A stretch of DNA of 64,000 bases from Mimachlamys varia. Lineage: Eukaryota > Mollusca > Bivalvia > Pectinida > Pectinidae. The stretch's first letter is position 1. Every line of letters begins with the position of its first letter. Both the position numbers and the translations under genes were made by a program. The DNA is taken from the NCBI GenBank assembly GCA_947623455.1, contig OX392529.1:60655186-60719185 (forward strand), given 5' to 3'. Shown piece by piece: positions 50,040-62,271 of the stretch. The notes beneath the pieces were generated by a model. It was given only the letters and a program-made list of their open reading frames with translations. It was not told where the DNA came from and did not search any database.

Positions 50040-50315
50040 CTGACTTTGACACACCCATACGCAGTAGCAGTAAGTCGTCCAATACACCTAAGGACAGAAT
50101 CATGAGGTCAAGCAGTGCAGTTGACCTTGCCAATGGACGTATGAGTCCAAGTCCATATGGACGGACATCTCCGAGTCCATATGGGCGTACGAGTCCAGGC
50201 CCATATTCAATCGCAGCCACGAGTTCAGGATACTCAACATATACACCACGGCGCCGCACGCCGGCACAAGTTGCGGCTCTGTCACGGATGACAGCCGGTG
50301 CGGCAAGCTCACTTC
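50040..50315 (+). CDS. CLASP: CLASP exon: Ser/Pro-rich linker with SPSPYGRT repeats
   Basis: 276 bases, phase 1/1, acceptor ...actgttccag and donor TTC|GTAAGC. The product includes ADFDTPIRSSSKSSNTPKDR, RSSSAVDLANGRM, then SPSPYGRTSPSPYGRTSPGP and ATSSGYSTYTPRRRTPAQVA. It is a disordered, basic, proline-directed phosphorylation-type segment. The SP-repeat was probably made by slippage of a 21-24-base unit in the DNA. If the donor is not used, translation runs 16 codons into the intron and stops at 50360, giving a possible shorter tail. Being symmetric, the exon can be skipped in frame. Confidence 0.88.
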
Positions 50316-51009
50316 GTAAGCCACGTTTTACCCTGTACTCACGTAGAATGCTTGAGACTTAGTGTCCAGTGCACTGGTTGGTAAGGTGGATATGTTCTGT
50401 AGTACAATGTCTGTTATAGAGGTAGGTCTGGTGGATGGTTGTTTATAGATCAGTGTTATAGGTAGATAGGCTCATGGGTGTAATCTTGTGTCATAGCAAA
50501 AGTAAAATGTTAATGATGAAGATAAAATGATTAGATGAAGGAAACGTAATGATAGAATGGTGATGGTTATGTTACTATAGATTGATGAAGGTAATGTAAC
50601 TAGAATGATAAAAATAGTGATAAGATGAAGGTAATGTAACTAGAATGATGAAAATTATAGTGATGAGATGAAGGATACTGATATGATAAAAAGATGAAAA
50701 TTATAGTGATAAGATGAAGGTAATGTAGCAATAGATTGATGAAAATTATAGTGATGAGATGAATGATAATGATATGATAGAATGATGAAGGTTATATTGA
50801 TGAGATGAAGGGTAATGATATGATAGAAAGATGAAGGTTATATTGATGAGATGAAGGTTAATGATATGATAGAATGATGAAGTTAACTAATGCAAAGAAC
50901 ATTCTTTATGCTATGATATCTAACACAGAGTCTGTAAAAAGTACTAACCTGGGAATTTTGTGATTTTATAATAGTACTGCTTTGTCTACAAGAATGTTAG
51001 GTTGAAGGT
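50316..51009. other. Intron start with degenerate AT-rich repeat
   Basis: From about 50500 to 50885 diverged copies of gatgagatgaaggtaatgat and agaatgatgaaggttat recur irregularly every 45-60 bases. No exon is supported. Confidence 0.6.
50500..50885. repeat. Degenerate tandem repeat (gatgaaggtaatg)
   Basis: Words gatgaaggtaatgtaactag, tgataagatgaagg and atgatatgatagaa recur with variable spacing, giving an old purine/AT-rich array. Confidence 0.7.
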
Positions 51010-51720
51010 CAAATTCAAATTTGGGGATGTTTGACCTTGTGTTTTGAGGGGATGTTTGACCTTGTGTGTCTGGGGGATATTTGACCTTGTGTTTTGGGGG
51101 GATGTTTGACCTTGTGTTTCTGGGGGATATTTGACCTTGTGTTTTGGGGGGATGTTTGACCTTGTGTGTCTGGGGGATGTTTGACCTTGTGTGTTTGGGG
51201 AATGTTTGACCTTGTGTGTTTGGGGAATGTTTGACCTTGTGTGTCTGGGAGATATTTAACCTTGTGTGTCTGGCGGATATTTGACCTTGTGTGTCTGGGG
51301 GGTTTTGACCTTGTGTGTATGGGGAATATTTGACCTTGTGTGTCTGGGGAATGTTTGACCTTGTGTGTCTGGGGAATGTTTGACCTTGTGTGTCTGGGGG
51401 ATATTTGACCTTGTATGTCTGGAGGATGTTTGACCTTGTGTGTCTTGGGGATGTTTGACCTTGTGTGTCTGGGAGATATTTGACCTTGTGCGTCTTGGGG
51501 ATGTTTGACCTTGTGTGTCTGGGAGATATTTGACCTTGTGTGTCAGGGAGATATTTGACCTTGTGTGTCTGGGGGATGTTTGACCTTGTGCGTCTGGGGG
51601 ATGTTTGACCTTGTGCGTCTTGGGGATGTTTGACCTTGTGCGTCTTGGGGATGTTTGACCTTGTGTGTCTGGGAGATATTTGACCTTGTGTGTCTGGCGG
51701 ATGTTTTACTTTGTGCATCT
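51010..51720. repeat. Minisatellite, 25-bp unit, about 28 copies
   Basis: The unit is ttgaccttgtgtgtctgggg plus gatgt, with gatat/aatgt and gcgtc/gtttt variants. Since 25 is one more than a multiple of 3, successive units are read in rotating frames and the minus strand stays open as a 25-residue repeat. No start or splice signal supports coding. Each unit carries TTGACCTTG, the complement of CAAGGTCAA. Confidence 0.95.
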
Positions 51721-52783
51721 GTCTTGTTAGATAAAACCACATATTACGCTGTGCTCTCATGATGAATCATGATCAGTTAAAATGGTTTTATATGCATATA
51801 AAATTGATGCTTTTAAATATCTGTACATATATTAACTATCATATAGTGTCATTATATACAGTCTATAACATTATTCCATCTTGAATTATCTGATGTATAT
51901 AATATATTCATACAATGCTAATGACTTTTATATTAATCATTGTAGTGAGTATATGTGGTAATATCTAATATAGACCTTCTAGGAATCACTCTTGTCGACT
52001 CAACTCTAGGAACTAGACAAACGAACTCTGTGAAGATGTGTATTTATGTTCTGACTGCTGTACCCTGAAGGTGTTAGGATGGGCTTGTTTTGTCAGGAGT
52101 CACAGGGATACTTCTAACACAGGGACCTTTAATACATGTAGCTGGTGTAATAGATGGTAGTACACAATGGACCAGTGTAGTAGGGGACTGATAGCTAGGG
52201 TCTCCATCCACACAAACTATCACCTCTCATTCTCAGTGTTAGTCTCCTCCTCAATTATACCTGTAGCTTGTATATAGGGGAGAAACAAGTCACAAATAAC
52301 CAAAGGCTTGTCAATGTCACGGTTTTAACATGATACATAATATAAGTTGTCTTGTGATTTATAGTAATGGTAGCTTTTACAAAGTGTAGGATTACATTGG
52401 AGAAGATGTTATTGAGGGAATACATCCAAAACAAGTATAAGTGTGAAGTTTTCTTGTTTATAAACTAAGAAGATGATGTCCGCACAACAGAAGATTATAA
52501 AAAAAAATGGAAAAAGTGTTGGCCTTTGATTAATGATATGTACACATTAAATTCATTCATTGACAACAATAATAACTGAAAGGCTTAGCTGAATCTGTTA
52601 CGGACATACTCAACCATTCGTGTTCTTAGGGAACTTCTCTAAAAACAGCCTCTGTATAAAGAAATAGTATAGGTGTCCAGTCTGCCCTCGCATGGTTATC
52701 TCCCTCAGACAATCAAAGATTTAGGATATGTTTGGTACAGTTTTAGCTTGCCAGCTAGCAGTTTACCGTATTCCGCTGAGATT
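51721..52783. other. Intronic sequence, nothing recognised
   Basis: AT-rich intron without supported exon, RNA gene or array. Confidence 0.55.
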
Positions 52784-53062
52784 GGTTGGTAGTTGTATTG
52801 TTGGAGATATATACACCTACCAGGTGGATTGGTTGGTAGTTGTATTGTTGGAGATATATACACCTACCAGGTGGATTGGTTGCATTTGGTAGTTGTATTG
52901 TTGGAGATATATACACCTACCAGGTGGATTGGTTGGTAGTTGTATTGTTGGAGATAGATACCTACCAGGTGGATTGGTTGGTAGTTGTATTGTTGGAGAT
53001 AGATACCTACCAGGTGGATTGGTTGGTAGTTGTATTGTTGGAGATATATACACCTACCAGGT
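52784..53062. repeat. Tandem repeat, 43-53-bp unit, 6 copies
   Basis: The unit is ggttggtagttgtattgttg, gagatatatacacctaccag, gtggatt. One copy has an extra gcattt and two are shortened at atatacac (gatagatacc). Length variation of this kind points to replication slippage. Confidence 0.93.
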
Positions 53063-53394
53063 GTACGTATGTTTACTGTCAATAACTGAACCCCGCTACA
53101 GGTTCAGCGGATTAGTAGATTTTTACTGTGTCAATATTTAACATTATATCGAGTGTGTATCAAATATTTACACTCTAATTGTGATCAGTTCTTCATTTGG
53201 TGGACGGGTTCGCATAATTGTTTATTTTAATTCTGATACTTCGGTAAGTAAATTGTAAAATCTACAAGTCAGTTTTGTCAATAAAAGTGTTTTCTGTTAT
53301 CAAAGCTTCTGTTTACAAAGAGGTTTTTAGATAGATGTATGGATTACAAACAAATGATCAAGGCTCCATTAGAGTACAGAACACAGCAGAGTGG

Positions 53395-53570
53395 GCCATT
53401 GGTCAGTGTATGGTCCAAATGTCAAGTTGTAAATTATTGGTCAGTGTATGGTCCTAATGTAAAGTTGTAAATGATTGGTCAGTGTATGGTCCTAATGTAA
53501 AGTTGAAAATGATTGGTCAGTGTATGGTCCTAATGTCAAGTTGTAAATGATTGGTCAGTGTAGAAAAACC
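53395..53570. repeat. Tandem repeat, about 38-bp unit, 4-5 copies
   Basis: The unit is ggtcagtgtatggtcctaat plus gtaaagttgtaaatgatt. It is nearly perfect in the middle. Confidence 0.9.
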
Positions 53571-54719
53571 AGGTAGGTAATTATTACCTGGTCAACCCCT
53601 GGCGGTCAGCTGTTACCTGATCTAGATGTTTTAACACTCAACATTCCCTGGTGGTGGATCATTTAGGTATCAGTAATATAAAGTCATACGTAAAATTAGC
53701 GCAATATTTGGTTTATCGTGGTTTACTTCGGTCCTATACAGTCTGTGATGTCACAGATCGGTGAAAGGTCAGCCTCTATTGGGCAAAGATAAGATTATTA
53801 TGGAGGAAAGCTCTTTAATCACGTAGATCATATAGATATGGACAGATGATTGATTTAAATGGTTTGAAGTATTTATTTTATAGGTAGATTTTCTTTTCAT
53901 TTGAAGTGATATTCGGTGAAGGCTGGTGGTCGAATGGCCTGTACGTACAGAACCCCTTACACGGAACAGCGTATTAAGTCCATTAGAATTTCTATGTAAT
54001 AGAAAGTTTTTAAGGGATCGTGGATTTATATCTTACAAATTGGTCAATAGATTTATGTAGGACCAGCGATTAATTCTCCTCAAGTCTTAATTCTATATCT
54101 TCATTAAGACATATAGCTCTAAAGCCCTGGTAGATGTTAGCGAGTCGGGCTACTCAAGTTCTGGTGATTTTGGGAGGTTTAGTTTTACCGAAACAATGAC
54201 ACACATTGTGCTGTTTATTCTGAACCCTTTTCTTGTCAGATTGTTTACTTACTACTCAGCTGTATTTTGATCAGGCAACACATTTCCATTTTATATATTA
54301 AAAGGTGTAATCAATACTTTAAAAAAAATGTTGAATTTTTGGGCTGACAAAATTAAAATTTTGTTATTTTTTTTGCTGTTAACAGATTATAAAGCAGGTG
54401 TTAAATTAAAGAATAAATGTATCATAAAAAATATATATTTGAATATGTTAGCACTTGATTTTGATTTGTGATTTTGCAACAGTTGTTACGTATAAGGACA
54501 GTCCAGTATGAGTCAGATTTCCAAACTGTGACATGCTGAAGTGTGCTTCATCATTGTAAGCTATGTGACAGCTGACATTGTTCAATGCTCCTGTTTCTCA
54601 AAGATGAGTTTAAAATGCTTGTGACTGAAATTATAATGTGTAAAATTTGATAGTGTACACAAAACATGAACAATTTGGCTTGTGAAAACTGAAGTATTAC
54701 TGAATTCTGTCAGTATTTT
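53571..54719. other. Intronic sequence, nothing recognised
   Basis: No exon or array supported. Confidence 0.55.
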
Positions 54720-55965
54720 TAGTTCATTACAGTAACAGTGCTATAAATAGTTCATTACGGTAACAGTGCTAAATAGTTCATTACGGTAACAGTGCTAAAT
54801 AGTTCATCACGGTAACAGTGCTAAATAGTTCATTACGTATCAGTGCTAAATAGTTCATTACGGTAACAGTGCTAAATAGTTCATTACGGTAACAGTGCTA
54901 AATAGTTCATTACGGTAACAGTGCTAAATAGTTCATCACGGTAATAGTGCTAAATAGTTCATCACGGTAACAGTGCTAAATAGTTCATTACGGTATCAGT
55001 GCTAAATAGTTCATTACGGTAATAGTGCTAAATAGTTCATTACGATAACAGTGCTAAATAGTTCATTACGGTAACAGTGCTAAATAGTTCATTACGATAA
55101 CAGTGCTAAATAGTTCATTATGTAACAGTGCTAAATAGTTCATCACGGTAACAGTGCTAAATAGTTCATCACGCTTACAGTGCTAAATAGTTCATTATTG
55201 TTACAGTGCTAAATAGTTCATTACGGTAACAGTGCTAAATAGTTCATTACGGTAACAGTGCTAAATGGTTCATTATGGTAACAGTGCTATAAATAGTTCA
55301 TTACGTATCAGTGCTAAATAGTTCATTACGGTAACAGTGCTAAATAGTTCATTACGGTAACAGTGCTAAATAGTTCATTACGGTAACAGTGCTAAATAGT
55401 TCATCACGGTAATAGTGCTAAATAGTTCATCACGGTAACAGTGCTAAATAGTTCATTACGGTATCAGTGCTAAATAGTTCATTACGGTAATAGTGCTAAA
55501 TAGTTCATTACGATAACAGTGCTAAATAGTTCATTACGGTAACAGTGCTAAATAGTTCATTACGATAACAGTGCTAAATAGTTCATTACGTAACAGTGCT
55601 AAATAGTTCATCACGGTAACAGTGCTAAATAGTTCATCACGGTTACAGTGCTAAATAGTTCATTACGGTTACAGTGCTAAATAGTTCATTACGGTAAAAG
55701 TGCTAAATAGTTCATTACGGTAACAGTGCTAAATAGTTCATTACGGTAACAGTGCTAAATAGTTCATTATTGTTACAGTGCTAAATAGTTCATTACGGTA
55801 ACAGTGCTAAATAGTTCATTACGGTAACAGTGCTAAATAGTTCATTACGGTAACAGTGCTAAATAGTTCATTACGGTTACAGTGCTAAATAGTTCATTAC
55901 GGTAACAGTGCTAAATAGTTCATTACGGTTACAGTGCTAAATAGTTCATTACGGTAACAGTACAT
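54720..55965. repeat. Minisatellite, 26-bp unit, about 48 copies, with internal segmental duplication
   Basis: The unit is aatagttcattacggtaaca plus gtgcta, with variants at tta/tca, ggtaac/gataac/ggttac and short copies lacking one or two bases. A block of at least 13 units starting at 54831 recurs at 55299 with the same order of variants, differing at only two or three bases, at an offset of 468 bases (18 units). This shows recent block duplication inside the array. Confidence 0.96.
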
Positions 55966-58900
55966 AGATATCATTCTGCCGTGGTTACTGTAAGGAAATA
56001 TTCTGAAATCATCACTCATAAGTTTAAGGAATTATGTCTACCAAATGTTGGCATTGTAAAGATTTGGTAATATATAGAGGGGAAGTAGATTGGACCTGTA
56101 TGTCTAAGAGAGGTTTGTATTCAGGTCTGTCACAGCACCTGACAGCTATTCAGCCTTGTATTTGTGAGTTGTTACGATCAACATCTTGTGGATAACGTTA
56201 AACCACTCGAACGACCAGTGTTACGATAGGTTAGGTAGGTACCTGTCTGGGCCCTGACCTCTGACCCCCTACAGACAGGTTACACCTTAATAAAAGCTGT
56301 CGAGTGGTACAGGTGAGAATCAGGTGTAAATGACGGTCATTAGAGAGAGAGCTGGACCATGTTATAACCCGCTACAGTTACTTAATGACGGCTAAATTAG
56401 CTGAATCATGTACGTCACATATATATAGTGCTTTAGAATAAATGGTAGCTTATAACGTGGGACAAAAAAAAGTAAAGTTGGGAGTCATCTCGAAAGTTTG
56501 TGAAAACGAATAGTTTAGAAATGATTGTCTGGACAATGGTCTGTTAACACTAACATGTTACGTTATTCCGAGAGGTTTTGACAATGTTATGATTTCCTAT
56601 TGTGTCAGTCGTCCGTATATTGTGTACTTCTGAATAACAACTGAAGTCAAAGACCGAGTTGATCGGTTTTACGGATTGCGTATCCTAATTATAGGTAAAC
56701 TTACGTTGATATGTCCAGGTGGTTTAATAAAGCTCGGACAATGGAACAGGCACCTGCAAGGCCGGGCAGCTTAGCTAGAGCTGATGAATGGAACACGTTA
56801 TGAAATCAGACTTGTGCTAGAAATCCAGGCGGATTTTCTTATATTGTTAACAAAATATTTTCATCTAATACCCGAGCACGGAACAAAGGTCGTCCACATG
56901 CTAGTTATTGAATATTCACAACTCATATACTAGCTGAAGTAATCCCGAGTCATACTGTACACAGGCTGATCTCTGCAAATAGATTTACGGTAAATGTTCT
57001 TCCCTTCAATTAGAAAGGCAAATTGTGTAAAAAAGGTCCTACCTATGATAATTTTAGGAATGTGAAAAGTCAATAAGCTTTGGCGCTAGTTGACAATGCT
57101 TTGTAAGATGACTGTACTGTGTATTGATCAGTTTCATGGTAAAATTAAAACAGTTTGCCTAATGGAAACTTCAAAAGCTCAGGGTATTGACCGTAGCAGT
57201 GTCTAAAATCCGGGATAAAGGTATTTTGTTGAAGTATAACAGTAGTTTTATAGACATCCTTGGTAATGCTTTGACCATAACTCACTGTATCGGCGCTAAG
57301 AGGATTTCAAAGATATGTACTTAATGACAGAGGCGCTCAAATTCCTCCACTTGATTGTAGGACTATACTAATGCGTAAACAAGGTTTTGTAAAGTGAAAG
57401 TTGATTAGAAAGAATAGGTAATTTGATGTCTGTTTGCTGAAGGGCAGTGATGAAGTTGGGAACATTTCGGAAAACTATTCCAGTGTAACAGGATGACTGT
57501 TTGGTAGACGGCAGTTACATATTGATGTGGACCGTGACTGAAGGTCGGTCGGTCGGAGATCAGGTGCGACCGATTCAGGGAGTAATTATACCCGTGAAGG
57601 GTTTCACAACTTATTGACAACATATAGGGCAGCATTTTAACTGCCTGGTGCAGAGGTCAACGTAATTGAACCGTTGTGTATTGATGTTTTATACAGAGTA
57701 CCTAAGAGAAGTCAATCTCCGTTACAGGAGAGTTACAGTGAGTTGGGTAGGCACACTGTTACACTGGGTGACTACCTTTGGGCGACCCTTGACCTCTGAT
57801 GTCACTTGTCTGTTACACATTGTAAACAGAACAGGAAGAATTTGTAGAGTCTGTTTGTGTAAGGATTCCACCAGGATTTCGCTGGCTTCTCCCATGTTTG
57901 ATGTGGTAAGACAGGTTGACCTTTGACCTATGAGCGAGTCTACGTAACTGATGATACAAATATTTGAACTGGAATTTCGGAGATTTAATAATGGGATGAT
58001 GTTGATGAATTTGCACATATGAAATTCTGACTACCATGTTTGGCAGAGTGATCAAGTCTGTATGTAAACAGATGACTGAAGAACCTGAACCGAGGCTGCT
58101 GCCGATTATATATTGTTATGTTCTAATGTGTGTGTGAGTAACTGATAAATCCACAACTGGCCGACAGTCATAACTGGTTGTATGGTGATCGCCCTGACAT
58201 ATCACTCGGGACAGGCTGACCAGTGATCGGTCAACAGGTATTGTGAATGGACAGTGTGTGGGAACACTTTCTGATAACTTTTGTGATAACAGAGATGTAC
58301 TCTATCTACGATATCAAGTGATGGTCGCTTCTACCCTGGTCTTTGATTGTGTAGGTATAGCGTAAATACCTACCGAGTATTTACACGAGAATTACGTGGT
58401 GTACACACGCAGTGGAGTTGTACTACTATTCCTGTAACTGTCACTAATAGCCGGCGGACCTAACCTACTACACTTACACGTAATATCGTGTCCATGCTCT
58501 CTGAGCTCACTTTGTTACAATGGTAACATATTAACACAATAAGTCTAAAAGGAACCCAAACATTTTCCACTAATATGATTGTGGAATCCATGTTTGTCAC
58601 ACCTGTGTCACGGTTAACCGGTATAACGAACTGCTGACAGGTCGGTACTGTGATCCATTTAAATTGTCACATGTATTGACCATTGGTCAATTGACCGGAA
58701 TGATTATCCTGTGAACTACTATAGATACTGATCAAGTGTTAGTCACGCATTGACTCCGGACATTTTATACAATGTATGGTGCTCTGTAATAGGACTAAGT
58801 AGTCAACTGGAGGAATGAAGACAAGTCCTGTTGTCCTATCCAGTGGTCCTATCCTGTGGTCCTATCCAGTGTTTCCAGTTGTCCTATGCAGTGTTTCCCG

Positions 58901-60234
58901 TGGTCCTATCCAGTGGTCCTATCCTGTGGTCCTATCCTGTGTTTCCAGTGGTCCTATCCCGTGTGAGGATGGAGTAAGGAGTAGCTGCTGTAGGAGTTGA
59001 CTGGCCGTTAGTTTATAGCAGGTTAACTACATACCGACAGGTGCATTAGAACAAACACCTAGACTAGGAATAATTAATATGTATACCTGATACAGGTAGA
59101 TGTCGGCTATTCTGGTGTTGGCATGCTCGTAAACCTGACAGGTTTATCGGCACTGGTCAGCTTGAGTCATCACTTGTGTACTGACGGGGCGGTCAACTGA
59201 GGATAGACTTGACCAGCTGACCATGTGCTACCTGTTCCGTACGTGGCTGATATAACAACAGGAAAGGTGTGTTTCCTAGCCTCCTGTGCTGTGGAGTCGA
59301 CACGCCTCTCACTGCAGGATAAAAACAACCCTGTGGTCCAGTTATAACTAGATGTGTTTGGATGTTCTGTTCCTTATATGACCTTTCTTGGACGATTCAA
59401 TTGTGATGGAGCTATCAACAAACATGTACACAGTAATGGGAATATTTCAAGGAATTTATTGTTAGAACTTCCTGCAAAGAATATCTCAGTTTTAGATATA
59501 TTTCATAAGAAAATTCTTATTCTGCAATAAGTTTTCAATGATTGCACAATTTTTTTTTTTTTTAATATTAAGTTAGAAAATATTCAGGTTGATGAACAGC
59601 CATATAGGACTTTAGGAAAGATTTTTAACAAAGTCTCCTAACCTTTTTATGTTGTGTAAACAAAATTCAATCCCCTCGGTTTCAGTACATGTACTTGAAG
59701 TTTGAGTGTATCAATGGTAAAATTGAATTAGAAGATATTGACACCGATTAGGACAGAGTAGAAAACGAACAGTAGAGCACCCGTGTTTGAGAAGTTTGAG
59801 TAGTATTAAGAAATTGTCACAATATTGGCAGTCCATTCAAGCTGTTTCTCAAGCTAAGTAATTATCGGAGACCTTACTTACTTGAAAACCAACAGACAAA
59901 GTCAGTGTGACCGGAGATTTGTCCCATTGAGAACACTTCAACAGGACAGGTTTTGATCTCGCCAGAACAAGATGTGACTGGGACAGCTCGTCTGTTAATC
60001 TGTATGATATTGGTTGTTCACCCCTCTAAACAAAGGTTCACAGATTATAACCTACACTGGGATTATCTCTGTCTAATACAGCTCACACATGCAGGGATTG
60101 TGCAATTCTATAATCTGTAATGACTAAGGAGTTGATCCTATAGAAGTGGTGTCACAGGGGAACAATTGTGGTTTACCGATAGTCTCCAGGTTGAAACAGT
60201 CCATAGAGCAAGGACCAGGAATCATGTGTGGTCA
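55966..60234. other. Long intron stretch, no gene seen
   Basis: About 4.3 kb of intron. The only clear repeat is the short tggtcctatcc array at about 58825-58965. No CLASP-like exon in phase 1 could be identified. An open stretch at 57666-57905 ends at a GTAAGA but in phase 0, which does not fit the next CLASP exon. Confidence 0.5.
58825..58965. repeat. Short tandem repeat of tggtcctatcc(a/t)g
   Basis: Words gtggtcctatccagtg, gtggtcctatcctgtg and gtttccagttgtcctat alternate over about 140 bases. The spurious translation is rich in Pro, Ser and Val and has no other coding support. Confidence 0.8.
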
Positions 60235-60415
60235 GACACACCGCTGTAAGGGGAGGCCACCCAACTCTGCCAGAATGTGATGTGTTGAGGCTCTGTAAGG
60301 AACACTGCTATAAGGGGAAGCCACCCAACTCTGCCAGAATGTGATGTGTTGAGGCTCTGTAAGGAACACTGCTGTAAGGGGAGGCCACCCAACACTACCA
60401 GAATGTGATGTGCTA
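60235..60415. repeat. Tandem repeat, about 64-bp unit, 3 copies
   Basis: The unit is taaggggaggccacccaact, ctgccagaatgtgatgtgtt, gaggctctgtaaggaacact, gctg. The third copy diverges after gatgtg. Confidence 0.93.
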
Positions 60416-60832
60416 AATAAAGGGTCTGAGTACTGATCACTAAGCCCTGTAGGGGGCCCTGAACACTCTACTTACATGTGTTGTTGGCATTTATTGTCAG
60501 TGGTGATCAGTCTCCATAGTGGACTATAGCATTGGATAGTCTGTTGACAACATGGGATATACCAGCGATATGAAGTTCTGTTGTGCTACTTTATCATACT
60601 GGAACTTTGTTTTCTTGGATTATTATAAACCAGACAGGCATGACTTGATATAGTCATGAAGAACCAATGTTTGATTTGCTTCAAGTTTCACAGAATTTGG
60701 ATTTTGGAGATGTAGCCTAATGTCCTAATTTGAGACGTTGACTTGACCCTGTTATGGTTGGGGTGTTTAGGCCTCCATACTTGGTGTATATACTGGAAGG
60801 TTTCCTGGTAGGTTCCTGTGACAGATTTCAGG
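60416..60832. other. Possible 5' region of the third alternative exon
   Basis: No gene seen. The region could hold the promoter and leader for the ATG at 60833; a TATA-like gtatatactgg lies near 60785. An acceptor-like ttcag also precedes the ATG (60826-60831), so a spliced leader exon is possible. Confidence 0.35.
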
Positions 60833-61052
60833 ATGATGCTGAATGGATTATTAAGTTCAGGCAAAAAGTTTCGTGACAACCACATGATGGGAAACAAGAA
60901 TCGTCGTGTTCATTTTGCTCTATATCCGTACGTGTTAGAAATTCCTGGGAGGGGTGATGAAAATGACAATTATAGTGAAGACGAGGAGGATGAAGGATGG
61001 GATACAGAGGAAGAGATAATGAGTTTGGAGGAAAATAACAATTATGATTATG
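60833..61052 (+). CDS. CLASP: CLASP candidate alternative first exon 3 (TOG1/TOG2-less isoform)
   Basis: ATG at 60833, with an in-frame TAG upstream at 60809, opens 73 codons plus one base and ends at donor G|GTAATT; unspliced, the frame stops six bases later. The phase-1 end fits the next CLASP exon at 62272. The peptide has a basic start (MMLNGLLSSGKKFRDNH), a middle HFALYPYVLEIPGRGD, and an acidic tail with EDEEDEGWDTEEE. I do not recognise it. An isoform starting here would lack TOG1 and TOG2 but keep the basic linker and, presumably, downstream TOG3 and the C-terminal domain. It could instead be a chance open frame; the acidic, length-consistent coding look argues against that. Confidence 0.5.
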
Positions 61053-62271
61053 GTAATTAGTCTATATGACATCTGTACTAAGTGTGGTAGTAGGAAGTGA
61101 TGGTTGCTGAAGCTGTAAATAAGTTGATATCACTAGGTTGATGTGACAGCCAAGTCATATTCTGATTCAGACTAGCAGGCTATAATTGTAACAAAGTCTT
61201 TTACAAGTACTTCACAGGATAGATTCTAGATTTATCTGTTATATATAGGAAGTTTATATAGAAAACTTTTCTGACATTATTTGGAAAGGTATTCCTCAAC
61301 ATGGGCCAGGTGACGCAGCTACTGTAGATTGTTTCCACGTTCTTGGAATTTCCTTCAGTTAATCGTCATGTTTGTTTCGGAATACACATGTAGGGCTGTT
61401 TACCGAGTTTGTCTGTAGATATAACTTATTAAAGTAAACGTGGTAGCTGTTGTTTACTTGATGACGCTCAACCTTTCTAAATTCAATACATCACTATATA
61501 GTAGTGTATTAACGTGGTGACTGATATGTACTGTGTAGTGTAATAATACAGTGCATAATGAATGGTGATACAATATAATTAGTTATGGGTTATTGATAGT
61601 AGTTTACAGTTTTGTAGTTAAATACAATGTAATTGGTTGTTATGGGTTATTAATAGTAATTAACAATTCTATCGTTAAATACAATGTAATTAGTAGTAGT
61701 TATATATTTAAATACAATGTAATTGGTTGTTATGGGTTATTGGTAGTAATTAACAATCTTATAGTTACCTGGTAAATACAATGTAATTGGTTGTTATGGG
61801 TAGTAGTTGACAGTTTTATAGTTAAATACAATGTAATTGGTTTTTGTAAGTCTCAAGAAGAATGATAAAAGCTTTAATTCAAAGCAGAATAGTTCAGATT
61901 AGCTGTATCGTAGATTGTTGGAAGGATAAAGTTAGTAGATAAATTGTATGAAGATACAATTGGTTACCACTTTGCTACTTGGTTATAAACTTTGTTTATT
62001 ATTGGTTTGTAGAGGTATTATTTGGTGTGATCTAAAATCTTATAATCACTTATAAATGATTTTAAAACAAATTGAAGAAATTTTAAAGGAATTTTATTTA
62101 ATGATGACTGATCATTTGACCTTGTAAATCCTATCATGATCATGCTTTCCCTATGTAGCCCACCGTACGTAGATCCTCCGTGCCCTGACACAGAGCCATG
62201 CTTGCTATAGTCCGTAGCATGACTGCACTTATCTGTGACATCATTTCTGGCAATGCTTGATCTTATTACAG
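61053..62271. other. Intron with tandem repeat
   Basis: Contains the AT-rich array annotated at 61560-61850; otherwise no exon seen. It ends with a rather weak pyrimidine tract and acceptor tgatcttattacag. Confidence 0.55.
61560..61850. repeat. Tandem repeat, about 55-60-bp AT-rich unit, 5 copies
   Basis: The unit carries gttaaatacaatgtaattgg, ttgttatgggttattggtag and taattaacaattttata, with indels between copies. Confidence 0.85.

Noticed and set aside
50966..51760. 264-codon minus-strand repeat frame
   Set aside because: A by-product of a 25-bp repeat that happens to lack stops in all three rotated frames; no start or splice evidence.
57666..57905. Another alternative CLASP first exon ending at GTAAGA
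   Set aside because: It would end in phase 0, incompatible with the phase-1 exon at 62272, and the supposed start is not an ATG with good context.
58815..59000. 61-codon frame rich in Pro, Ser and Val
   Set aside because: Translation of a short tggtcctatcc repeat, without further coding evidence.
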